Of a stretch of DNA of 64,000 nucleotides, positions 49,810 through 57,409 are shown in pieces; the stretch's first letter is position 1, and every line of letters starts with the position of its first letter. The position numbers and the translations under genes were made by a program. The DNA is from Methylibium sp035762065. Lineage in GTDB: Bacteria; Pseudomonadota; Gammaproteobacteria; Burkholderiales; Burkholderiaceae_C. A model generated the notes under the pieces. That model was given only the letters and a program-made list of their open reading frames with translations, was not told the origin of the DNA and made no database searches. Where the stretch lies: NCBI RefSeq assembly GCF_035762065.1, contig NZ_DASTPW010000050.1, forward strand, positions 62,001 through 126,000, written 5' to 3'.

Positions 49810-50553
49810 TCACGCCCAGCCCGGCCGCGACTTCGTCTCGGCCGCAAGCCGGCTGCGCTGGCCGAGCTGCAGCTTGCGGTAGACGTTGCGCACCGCGGCG
49901 GCCACCGCGCGCGGCGTCGTCAGCAGCCGCTCGGCGATCTCCTCGCCGACGTAGCCCTGCGCGACGAGGCGCAGCACCTCGTGCTCGCGCACGCTGATCT
50001 CGTAGTCGCGCGCGTCGTCGAAGTCCATCAGGCCGCTGACCGGGCCGCCGGCCGCGTGCAGCTCGTCGCGCGAGGCGGCCGGCGCGCGGCGCGCGTCGTC
50101 CAGCGGCGCCGGCTCGCGGAAGCGCTTCAGCAGGTGCCGCGCGATCGCCGGCGAGATCGGCGACTCCCCACGCGCGGCCTGCTCGACGGCCTGCACCAGC
50201 TCCTCGGCGGTGCAGCCCTTCAGGAAGTAGCCGTCGGCGCCGGCCTCGATCGCGCGGATCACCCGCGCCTCGTCGCCGAACACCGAGAACACGAGGATGT
50301 GCGGATGCCACACGCCGTCGATCGCCGGCGCGTGGCTCAGCTCGCCGATGAGATCGGTGCCGTCGCCGTCGGGCAGGCCCAGGTCGGTGAGCAGCACGTC
50401 GGGCCGCACGTGCGGCAGGTCCTCGCGCGCGATCGCGAGCCGGTTGGCGTGGCCGACGCAGCGGATGCCCGGCGCGTCCTCGAAGGCGTCGCGCACGTGC
50501 TGCGAAACGAGGGGATCGTCTTCGACGAGGTAGACCTTCAGCGGATTCGGCAC
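49810..50553 (-). CDS. LuxR/NarL-type response regulator
   Basis: A 247-residue regulator from GTG 50553, with an AGGAG site seven bases upstream. The receiver domain has acidic VYLVEDDPLV, phospho-acceptor Asp in VLLTDLGLPDGDG and the conserved Lys in GYFLKGCTAEEL. The C-terminal helix-turn-helix (about 185-240) reads ISVREHEVLRLVAQGYVGEEIAERL. The recognition helix TTPRAVAAAVRNVYRKL has an Ala-rich variant where most NarL proteins have V-K-x-H. It is probably phosphorylated by the kinase encoded just downstream (47541-49652). Target genes are unknown. Confidence 0.9.
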   Translation of the reverse strand: MPNPLKVYLVEDDPLVSQHVRDAFEDAPGIRCVGHANRLAIAREDLPHVRPDVLLTDLGLPDGDGTDLIGELSHAPAIDGVWHPHILVFSVFGDEARVIRAIEAGADGYFLKGCTAEELVQAVEQAARGESPISPAIARHLLKRFREPAPLDDARRAPAASRDELHAAGGPVSGLMDFDDARDYEISVREHEVLRLVAQGYVGEEIAERLLTTPRAVAAAVRNVYRKLQLGQRSRLAAETKSRPGWA

Positions 50554-50642
50554 CGTGGACTCCTGGGGGCGGGGCGGGCCGATTGTCTCGCTGCGCGCGC
50601 CGCGCCGCGCCGGGCTGACGCCCGGCCAGGGCCTGCCGTGCG

Positions 50643-51044
50643 TCAGCCCGGCGACCGCTCGCGCGCGACCAGCCGCAGCAGCGCCTGCGCATGCGGCCGC
50701 GTCGCCGCGGCGGCTTCGGCCTCGAGCGCGCGGTAGTGCTGCAGCACGGCCGTGCCGGTGGGCGTGAGCACCGCGCCGCCGCCGGTGGCGCCGCCATGCG
50801 CCGTCTCGACGACGGGCGCGATGAGCGTCGCGTTCATCTCGTCGAGCAGCAGCCAGGCGCGCCGGTACGACATGCCCAGCGCGCGCGCCGCCCCGGCGAT
50901 CGAGCCTTGCTCGCGCACGGCTTCGAGCAGATCGACCTTGCCGGGCCCGATCGGCACCACGTCGCCCAGGCTCACCCGCACCCGGAAGCGCAGCCGCGGC
51001 GGGCCGGCCTTCGCATGCGCGCCGGCGCGCGGCGGGGCGCTCAC
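50643..51044 (-). CDS. ModE N-terminal-like winged-helix protein
   Basis: A 133-residue DNA-binding protein from a GTG that overlaps the stop of the glutamate-synthase-like gene (GTGA). The winged HTH reads DLLEAVREQGSIAGAARALG followed by MSYRRAWLLLDEMNA and GGATGGGAVLTPTG, the ModE/LysR-type pattern. The molybdate-binding (TOBE) domains of full ModE are missing, so it is a stand-alone HTH relative. Such proteins can still regulate molybdenum genes; a molybdenum enzyme pair lies at 38-41 kb, but nothing links the two directly. Confidence 0.85.
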   Translation of the reverse strand: MSAPPRAGAHAKAGPPRLRFRVRVSLGDVVPIGPGKVDLLEAVREQGSIAGAARALGMSYRRAWLLLDEMNATLIAPVVETAHGGATGGGAVLTPTGTAVLQHYRALEAEAAAATRPHAQALLRLVARERSPG

Positions 51045-52696
51045 GGCGTCTGCAGCGCGAACGAGTGCGAGCTCGCGCGCGGCCAGTAGAGGCGGAAGAC
51101 CTGCTGCGGCCAGTCGGCCGCGCCGCGCTCGGCGGCGAGCAGCTCGCCTTGCTCGACGAAGGGCAGCAGCGTCGACAGCAGCCGGACCTCGTGCTCGGCG
51201 GTGCGCTTGACGATGTGCGCCGCCGTGATGTCCTGCGGGTGCCCGAGCCCGGCGGCCTGCACCAGCTCCTTGAGCGCATGCAGCGTCTCGCGGTGGAACA
51301 TGAAGACGCGGTCGGCCTTGGTCGGCACGACCAGCGCCTTCTGGCGCTGCGGGTCCTGCGTCGTCACGCCGGTCGGGCAGTGGCCGGTGTGGCAGGCCTG
51401 GGCCTGGATGCAGCCGAGCGCGAACATGAAGCCGCGCGCCGCGTTGCACCAGTCGGCGCCGAGCGCCATCAGCCGCGCGATGTCGAAGGCGCTGACCACC
51501 TTGCCGGCCGCGCCGAGCTTGACCCGTTCGCGCAGGCCCAGCCCGACCAGCGTGTTGTGCACCAGCAGCAGGCCCTCCTGCAGCGGCGCGCCGACATGGT
51601 CGGTGAATTCGAGCGGCGCGGCGCCGGTGCCGCCTTCGGTGCCGTCGATCACGATGAAGTCGGGCAGCAGCCGGGTCTCGCGCATCGCCTTCGCCAGCGC
51701 GAACCATTCCCAGGGGTGGCCGATGCACAGCTTGAAGCCGACCGGCTTGCCGCCCGAGAGCGTGCGCAGCTTCTCGATGAACTGCATCAGCTCGACGGGC
51801 GTGCGGAACGCCGAGTGGCTCGCCGGGCTCACGCAATCGACGCCGACCGGCACGCCGCGCGCCGCGGCGATCTCGGCGCTGACCTTCGGGCCGGGCAGCA
51901 CGCCGCCGTGGCCGGGCTTCGCGCCCTGGCTCAGCTTGATCTCGATCATCTTCACTTGAGGGTCGCGCGCGTTGGCCGTGAAGCGCTCTTCGCTGAAGCT
52001 GCCGTCGAGGTTGCGACAGCCGAAGTAGCCCGAGCCGATCTCCCAGATCAGGTCGCCGCCGTGCTCGCGGTGGTGCGCGCTGATGCTGCCTTCGCCGGTG
52101 TCGTGCGCGAAATGGCCGCGCTGCGCGCCGAGGTTCAGCGCCCGGATCGCGTTGGCCGACAGCGCGCCGAAGCTCATCGCCGAGATGTTGAAGATCGACG
52201 CCGAGTACGGCTGGGTGCAGCTCGAATGCGTGCCGACGGTGATGCGGAAGTCGTGGTCGGCCAGCGTGGTGGGGGCGATCGAGTGGTTGAGCCATTCGAA
52301 GCCAACGGCGCCGACGTCGAGCTGCGTGCCGAAGGGGCGCTTGTCCGGCTCGCCCTTGGCGCGCTGGTAGACGAGGCTGCGTTGCTGGCGCGAGAACGGC
52401 GTGCGCTCCCGGTCGCTCTCGATGAAGTACTGGCGGATCTCGGGCCGGATGAACTCGAAGAAGAAGCGCAGGTGGCCGATCACCGGGTAGTTGCGCAGGA
52501 TCGAGTGGCGGCTCTGGCGCAGATCGCGCACGCCGACGCCGACCAGCCCGGCGAACACGAACGTCGCGAGCGCGGCACCGAGGCCGCCGGCGATCGTCCA
52601 GACGAAGGCCGCGAGCAGCAGCCCCACCCCGGCGGCGAGCCAGGCGACGTAGCGCACCGGGAAGTGATCGTCCAGGCGCAGCAACCAGGCCTTCAT
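51041..52696 (-). CDS. FMN-binding glutamate-synthase-like protein with membrane anchor
   Basis: A 551-residue protein. Two N-terminal helices (about residues 17-55) precede a glutamate-synthase central/FMN domain: INISAMSFGALSANAIRALN, SQGAKPGHGGVLPGPKVSAE, IVIDGTEGGTGAAPLEFTDH and the iron-sulfur-like Cys set in LGCIQAQACHTGHCPTGVTT. It lacks the glutaminase half of GltB. Relatives are widespread membrane-tethered FMN proteins whose exact reaction is not settled; oxidoreductase activity with ferredoxin or NAD(P)H is likely. The ModE-like gene starts inside its stop codon. Confidence 0.87.
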   Translation of the reverse strand: MKAWLLRLDDHFPVRYVAWLAAGVGLLLAAFVWTIAGGLGAALATFVFAGLVGVGVRDLRQSRHSILRNYPVIGHLRFFFEFIRPEIRQYFIESDRERTPFSRQQRSLVYQRAKGEPDKRPFGTQLDVGAVGFEWLNHSIAPTTLADHDFRITVGTHSSCTQPYSASIFNISAMSFGALSANAIRALNLGAQRGHFAHDTGEGSISAHHREHGGDLIWEIGSGYFGCRNLDGSFSEERFTANARDPQVKMIEIKLSQGAKPGHGGVLPGPKVSAEIAAARGVPVGVDCVSPASHSAFRTPVELMQFIEKLRTLSGGKPVGFKLCIGHPWEWFALAKAMRETRLLPDFIVIDGTEGGTGAAPLEFTDHVGAPLQEGLLLVHNTLVGLGLRERVKLGAAGKVVSAFDIARLMALGADWCNAARGFMFALGCIQAQACHTGHCPTGVTTQDPQRQKALVVPTKADRVFMFHRETLHALKELVQAAGLGHPQDITAAHIVKRTAEHEVRLLSTLLPFVEQGELLAAERGAADWPQQVFRLYWPRASSHSFALQTP

Positions 52697-52761
52697 CGTG
52701 CGCGTCCTTCTGCCGTACCGCGGCGGCGGCGATGCTAGTCGGCTGCCTACACTTTCGCGCG

Positions 52762-53922
52762 ATGCCGTTCTCCATCGAAGCCCTGCGCCACCGCCTGCGC
52801 GCCCTCGGCGCCGGCCCGGGCCACGAAGCGAGCGTGCTGCGGCACTGGCTGCAGGCCAAGCCGCAGCTGCCGCGCAGCCCGCGCGAGGCGATCCTGCCGG
52901 CGCCGCTGCGGGCCGCCCTGCCGGCGATCGAAGCCGAGCTGGCCTCGCTTGCCCGCGTGCGCAGCGCACATCCGGCCGAGGACGGCGCCGAGCGCCTGCT
53001 GGTCCAGCTGGCCGACGGCGAGACGATTGAGAGCGTGCTGCTGCCCCCGACCGAGGGACGCGGCCCTGGCGGGCCGATGGGCGGGCTGTGCGTCTCCACA
53101 CAGGTGGGCTGCGCGGTCGGCTGCGGCTTCTGCATGACCGGCCAGGGCGGCCTGCGCCGGCATCTGACGAGCGCCGAGATCGCCGCGCAGCTCGCCCTCG
53201 CGCGTGCGCGGCGCGCGGTGCGCAAGGTGGTGTTCATGGGCATGGGCGAGCCGGCGCACAACCTCGACGCGGTGCTCGAGGCGATCGAGGCGATGGGCAC
53301 GGCCGGCGGCATCGGCCACAAGGAGCTGGTGTTCTCCACCGTCGGCGATCCGCGCGCGTTCGACCGGCTCGATGCGATCCCGCCCGGCCGTGTGCGGCCG
53401 GCGCTCGCGCTGTCGCTGCATTCGACGAACGCCGCGCGCCGCGCCGAGCTCCTGCCGCGCGCGCCGCAGCTCGAGCCGCAGGTGCTGGTCGATCGGGCCT
53501 GCGCCTATGCCGACGCGAGCGGCTACCCGCTGCAGGTTCAGTGGACGCTCATCGAGGGGGTGAACGACGGCGACGACGAGCTCGACGGCCTCGTGCGGCT
53601 GCTCGCGGGCCGCCGCGTGGTGCTGAACCTCATCCCGTACAACGCGGTGCCGGGCCTGGCTTTCGCGCGGCCACCGGCCGAGCGAGCCGCCGAGCTGGCG
53701 CGCCGTCTGCATCGCGCCGGCGTGCTGACCAAGCTGCGGCGCTCGGCCGGGCAGGACGTGGACGCCGGTTGCGGGCAGTTGCGCGCACGCAGCGACGTGG
53801 TGCGCATCGCGCGCACTGCGCGGCAAGCCGCCGCTGCGCACCCTGGCCGGCAGGACGGCCTCGCGCGCCCGGTGCACGAGGCTGCCGCCGACTCTCAGCG
53901 CGGCGGGGCCCGGTACCAGTAG
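52762..53922 (+). CDS. RlmN/Cfr-family radical SAM protein
   Basis: A 386-residue enzyme with the key residues of the RNA C2/C8-adenosine methyltransferase family. C117, C121 and C124 (VGCAVGCGFCMTG) hold the iron-sulfur cluster, C110 precedes them, and the second mechanistic cysteine lies in DVDAGCGQLRAR. FMGMGEPAHNLDAVLEAI and LSLHSTN are also conserved. Differences from ordinary RlmN are a short Gly/Pro-rich stretch before C110 (TEGRGPGGPMGG), GQGGLRRHLTSAEI, and a long C-terminal tail. It is therefore either a divergent RlmN or a second family member, and the target nucleotide is uncertain. Its 3' end overlaps the convergent lipoprotein gene by 28 bp. Confidence 0.85.
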   Translation: MPFSIEALRHRLRALGAGPGHEASVLRHWLQAKPQLPRSPREAILPAPLRAALPAIEAELASLARVRSAHPAEDGAERLLVQLADGETIESVLLPPTEGRGPGGPMGGLCVSTQVGCAVGCGFCMTGQGGLRRHLTSAEIAAQLALARARRAVRKVVFMGMGEPAHNLDAVLEAIEAMGTAGGIGHKELVFSTVGDPRAFDRLDAIPPGRVRPALALSLHSTNAARRAELLPRAPQLEPQVLVDRACAYADASGYPLQVQWTLIEGVNDGDDELDGLVRLLAGRRVVLNLIPYNAVPGLAFARPPAERAAELARRLHRAGVLTKLRRSAGQDVDAGCGQLRARSDVVRIARTARQAAAAHPGRQDGLARPVHEAAADSQRGGARYQ

Positions 53923-55193
53923 CTCGCGTCGCTGGCGGCGGCGTAGTGCAGCGGGTTGCTGGTCGACGCCGCGGAGAAAGTGGCGGTGCAGCCGGCGATC
54001 GCGCCCGGGTTGCCGCGGAAGCTCCAGTACACCGGGCAGAACTGCTGCGCGACTTGCGCGCGGCAGGTGTCGAGGTCGGGCGGGCTGCTGTTCGCGTAGT
54101 GGTTGGAGACGAAGCTCCAGGCTTGCGCCTGCAGGCTCGCCGCGGCCGTCGCGCTCACGCCCGCGGGCACCGGCGCGCCGGCCGGCGAGCGCTGGTAGAC
54201 GGCCGAGTAGGTCAGCAGCGCCGCGTAGTACATCGCGGTCGGCGTCAGGTGCACCGCGTCGCGGAACAGCCGGTTGACCGTCTCGCTGGTGTTCGCGCCG
54301 GTGATGCCGGCCACGTTGCCCTGCGTCGCGCGCTCGACCAGATCGGCCAGCGCCGCGCCAATCGGCAGCGCGGTGATGCGGTCGTTGCGGCGCTCGGCCG
54401 CCAGCGAGGTGTTGATCCGCGTCGCGATGCACTGCCAGGCCGGCGAGGCCGCGCGCTCATGGGCGATCCAGGCGCGCGGGTCGCTCTTGTCGTCGATCTC
54501 GGCCCAGGTCTCATAGAAGTAGGTACGCGCGGCGGCGTTGCCTTCGATCGCCCGCTCGTGGAAGTGCCGCAGGTTGCGCACCGTGTTCTCGTACTGCAGC
54601 GAGCCGAGCAGGTCGAAGCGTTCGGCGATCACCAGCGTGTCGTAGCGGTCGCCGCCGAGCGTCTGCGGGTTGCGCAGCTCGTCGATGACGTTCATGTTGC
54701 TGCCGTCGCGGTTCTTGCCGAGGCGGTAGCCGGAGAAGTCCCCCTGCGCCTCGGTGCGCACGCGGATCGGCGAGCCGAGCACGATCTGCTCGTTGTACTT
54801 GGCCGCGTTGCTGCCGATCAGGCCGTTGGCGATCAGCAGGACGTTGTCGCCGAGCGGGTTGTCGGCCAGGCTGTGGCCGGTGATGAAGAGGCGTGCGCTG
54901 CTCTTCGCGCTGCCCCAGGGCGCCGGCGCCGGCGTGGCGGCAGCGACAGGGGCAGGGGCAGGGGCAGGACCCGGCGCGGGCGCCGGGCCGGCGCCGGCCG
55001 GTGCGGGCGAGGGGGCGGCGCTGGCGGCTTCGGTGCCTGCGTCACCGCCGCCGCCGCCGCAGGCGCTGGCGCCGAGCAGTGCGACCAGCGCCATCAAGCC
55101 GCGCAGCCGGTGTCGCGCGTCGCGGCCTTGGCGTTCGAAGAGATCGGTGGAAGCTGCCACGGCGGCAGGCAGGGGGCAGGGACGGCACGTCAT
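53895..55193 (-). CDS. Putative SGNH-like lipoprotein
   Basis: About 432 residues from ATG 55193; the true start may be later. A hydrophobic signal with lipobox (LMALVALLGASAC) is followed by five glycines and a Pro/Ala-rich linker of about 45 residues. The globular part begins ARLFITGHSLADNPLGDNV, where GHS-AD fits SGNH block I, and near the end RDAVHLTPTAMYYAALLTY offers the block V Asp/His pair. Two cysteines lie in QFCPVYW and AGCTATF. It is probably an outer-membrane or periplasmic esterase-like protein; the substrate is unknown. The fit is by motif only, and the Gly block II is not clear. Confidence 0.65.
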   Translation of the reverse strand: MTCRPCPLPAAVAASTDLFERQGRDARHRLRGLMALVALLGASACGGGGGDAGTEAASAAPSPAPAGAGPAPAPGPAPAPAPVAAATPAPAPWGSAKSSARLFITGHSLADNPLGDNVLLIANGLIGSNAAKYNEQIVLGSPIRVRTEAQGDFSGYRLGKNRDGSNMNVIDELRNPQTLGGDRYDTLVIAERFDLLGSLQYENTVRNLRHFHERAIEGNAAARTYFYETWAEIDDKSDPRAWIAHERAASPAWQCIATRINTSLAAERRNDRITALPIGAALADLVERATQGNVAGITGANTSETVNRLFRDAVHLTPTAMYYAALLTYSAVYQRSPAGAPVPAGVSATAAASLQAQAWSFVSNHYANSSPPDLDTCRAQVAQQFCPVYWSFRGNPGAIAGCTATFSAASTSNPLHYAAASDASYWYRAPPR

Positions 55194-55387
55194 GGAACAC
55201 CTCGGTCGCGAAAACGCCAGCCCAACGGCTCGGCAAGCCGCGTGCGCAAGCGGGGCGCGATGGCGCCGGGCAAGGGCCGGCCTCCTGCGACGCAAGTGCC
55301 CGCTACACTGCCGCCCGGCGCCGATTTGGACCGGCTTGCGGGCGCTGAATAAATGCTGCTAAGTGGGGCCCGACCACCTCGTCGCCC

Positions 55388-55413
55388 GGCCTCGCTGTGT
55401 TGAACGCGAGGCC
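55388..55413. promoter_or_regulatory. Perfect hairpin upstream of metX
   Basis: GGCCTCGC and GCGAGGCC form an eight-base perfect inverted repeat with a ten-base loop, ending 27 bases before the metX ATG. It could be an operator or a leader hairpin. It does not show the conserved core of a SAM or SAH riboswitch. Confidence 0.45.
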
Positions 55414-55440
55414 GTGTCGTTTGTGCAGGACGGGCATGTC

Positions 55441-56673
55441 ATGTCGGGATCGGTGGGCGTCGTCGCGCCGCAATCGCTGCTTCTGGGTGAGCCGCTGCCG
55501 CTGCAAAGCGGCGCGGTGCTGCGCGAGTGCACGCTGGTCTACGAGACCTACGGCCGGCTGAATGCCGAGCGCAGCAACGCGGTGCTGGTCTGCCATGCGC
55601 TGAACGCGAGCCACCACGTCGCCGGCCGCCACGAAGGCATCGAGAAGAGCGAAGGCTGGTGGGACAACCTCGTCGGGCCCGGCAAGCCGCTCGACACCGA
55701 CCGCTTCTTCGTCGTTGGCGTCAACAACCCGGGCTCCTGCTTCGGCTCGACCGGCCCGACCCACCCGAACCCCGACCCGGCCGCCAACGGCCGGCTGTAC
55801 GGCGCCGACTTCCCGGTCGTCACCGTCGAGGACTGGGTCGACGCGCAGGCGCGGCTGCTCGACGCGCTGGGCATCGCGCAACTCGCTGCGGTGATCGGCG
55901 GCAGCCTGGGCGGCATGCAGGCCTTGAGCTGGACGCTGCGGTATCCCGGGCGGGTGCGGCACGCGGTCGTGGTGGCCTCGGCGCCGAATCTTTCGGCACA
56001 GAACATCGCGTTCAACGAGGTGGCGCGCCGCGCGATCGTCACCGACCCCGACTTCCACGACGGCCACTTCTACGAGCACGGCACGCTGCCGCGCCGGGGC
56101 CTGCGGGTCGCCAGGATGATCGGCCACATCACCTACCTGAGCGACGACGCGATGGGCAGCAAGTTCGGCCGCCAGCGGCTGGCCGAGCAGCTCGCCTACA
56201 GCACGCAGGACATCGAGTTCCAAATCGAAAGCTACCTGCGCCACCAGGGCGACAAGTTCAGCGAGTACTTCGACGCCAACACCTACCTGCTGATCACCCG
56301 CGCGCTGGACTACTTCGATCCGGCGCGCGCGCACGGCGGCGACCTGGCGTGCGCGCTGGCGCCGGCAAGCGCGAAGTTCCTCGTGGTGAGCTTCACCACC
56401 GACTGGCGCTTCTCGCCCGAGCGCAGCCGCGAGATCGTTGCGGCGCTGCTCGCGAACCGGCGCGAGGTGAGCTACGCCGAGATCGACGCGCCGCACGGCC
56501 ACGACGCCTTCCTGATGGACGACCCGCGCTACCACGGCGTCTTGCGCGCCTACTTCGAGCGCATTGCGCTCGAAGTAGGCGCTGTGCGCCGCGATGGCGC
56601 TCCTCTCCCCGCCCCTCTTCTCCAAGAGGAGAGGGCTCCAGTCAGTTCGGCGATCAAGGGCTTCGCACGATGA
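55441..56673 (+). CDS. metX: Homoserine O-acyltransferase (acetyl or succinyl)
   Basis: A 410-residue alpha/beta-hydrolase-fold enzyme. Nucleophile S155 lies in IGGSLGGMQALSW, with Asp in FTTDWRFSPERS and His in PHGHDAFLMDD. NNPGSCFGSTGPTHPNP is a MetX landmark. It activates homoserine for methionine synthesis; several proteobacterial MetX enzymes use succinyl-CoA, and the acyl donor cannot be read here. The last ~30 residues (VGAVRRDGAPLPAPLLQEER) extend past the usual end and are encoded by a palindromic stretch. The stop overlaps the metW start (ATGA). ATG 55441 is preferred over 55363, which would put the hairpin inside the gene. Confidence 0.94.
   Translation: MSGSVGVVAPQSLLLGEPLPLQSGAVLRECTLVYETYGRLNAERSNAVLVCHALNASHHVAGRHEGIEKSEGWWDNLVGPGKPLDTDRFFVVGVNNPGSCFGSTGPTHPNPDPAANGRLYGADFPVVTVEDWVDAQARLLDALGIAQLAAVIGGSLGGMQALSWTLRYPGRVRHAVVVASAPNLSAQNIAFNEVARRAIVTDPDFHDGHFYEHGTLPRRGLRVARMIGHITYLSDDAMGSKFGRQRLAEQLAYSTQDIEFQIESYLRHQGDKFSEYFDANTYLLITRALDYFDPARAHGGDLACALAPASAKFLVVSFTTDWRFSPERSREIVAALLANRREVSYAEIDAPHGHDAFLMDDPRYHGVLRAYFERIALEVGAVRRDGAPLPAPLLQEERAPVSSAIKGFAR
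56602..56634. repeat. Palindromic stretch coding for the MetX C-terminus
   Basis: CCTCTCC pairs with GGAGAGG, and inside them CCTCTT pairs with AAGAGG around a CTCC loop. It lies in frame in the last codons of metX, about 36 bases before the metW start. Confidence 0.5.
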
Positions 56674-57260
56674 GCGAGCGCCGCGACCTCGAAGTGATCG
56701 CCTCGCTGGTGCCGCGGGGCTCGCGCGTGCTCGACCTCGGCTGCGGCGACGGCGCGCTGCTCGCGCTGCTGCGCGAGCAGCGCGGCTGCAGCGGCTACGG
56801 CGTCGAGCTCGACGACGCCAAGCTCGTCGAATGCGTGCGGCGCGGGCTGTCGGTGGTGCAGCTCAACCTCGAAGACGGCCTGGCAATTTTCGGCGACCGT
56901 GCCTTCGACGTCGTGATCCAGCTCGACACGCTGCAGAACCTGCGCCACCTCGCCGAGGTGCTCGACGAGACGGTGCGCGTCGGCCGCATCGGCATCGTCA
57001 GCTTCCCGAACTTCGCGCACTGGCCGAACCGGCTCGCGGTGAGCCTGGGGCGCATGCCGGTCACGAAGGCGCTGCCCTACCAGTGGTACGACACGCCCAA
57101 CCTGCGCGTGGGCACCTTCGCCGACTTCGAGGTGCTCGCCCGCGCCCGGGGCCTGCGCGTGATCGACAGCTTCGGCCTGCGCGACGGCGTGCCGGTGCGG
57201 CGGTGGCCGAACCTGCTCGCGAGCACCGCGGTCTTCGTCGTCGAACGCGGCGCGGCATGA
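56670..57260 (+). CDS. metW: Methionine biosynthesis protein MetW
   Basis: A 196-residue methyltransferase-fold protein: AdoMet-binding SRVLDLGCGDGALLALL at about residues 18-34, VIQLDTLQNLRHLAEVLDE, and the family-specific FPNFAHWPNRLAVSLGRMP and PYQWYDTPNLRVGTFADFE. MetW is nearly always coupled to MetX in betaproteobacteria and is needed for full homoserine acyltransferase activity. Start overlaps the metX stop (ATGA). Confidence 0.95.
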   Translation: MSERRDLEVIASLVPRGSRVLDLGCGDGALLALLREQRGCSGYGVELDDAKLVECVRRGLSVVQLNLEDGLAIFGDRAFDVVIQLDTLQNLRHLAEVLDETVRVGRIGIVSFPNFAHWPNRLAVSLGRMPVTKALPYQWYDTPNLRVGTFADFEVLARARGLRVIDSFGLRDGVPVRRWPNLLASTAVFVVERGAA

Positions 57261-57409
57261 GTCGGCTGGCGTGACGCAGGCGGCGCGCGCCGCGTGCAAC
57301 AAGTCCGCAAAGGCGCGCGCCGGCGCGTCCCGCGTCCCGGGGGTCGCGATCGATCGCGCGAAGCCGGCGGTTAGGCTTTCGCCATGACCCGCGCCGAGAG
57401 CCGAGCCCG

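Noticed and set aside
55200..55440. SAM or SAH riboswitch before metX
   Set aside because: Only a simple eight-base hairpin is visible; none of the conserved cores I know could be laid on the sequence.
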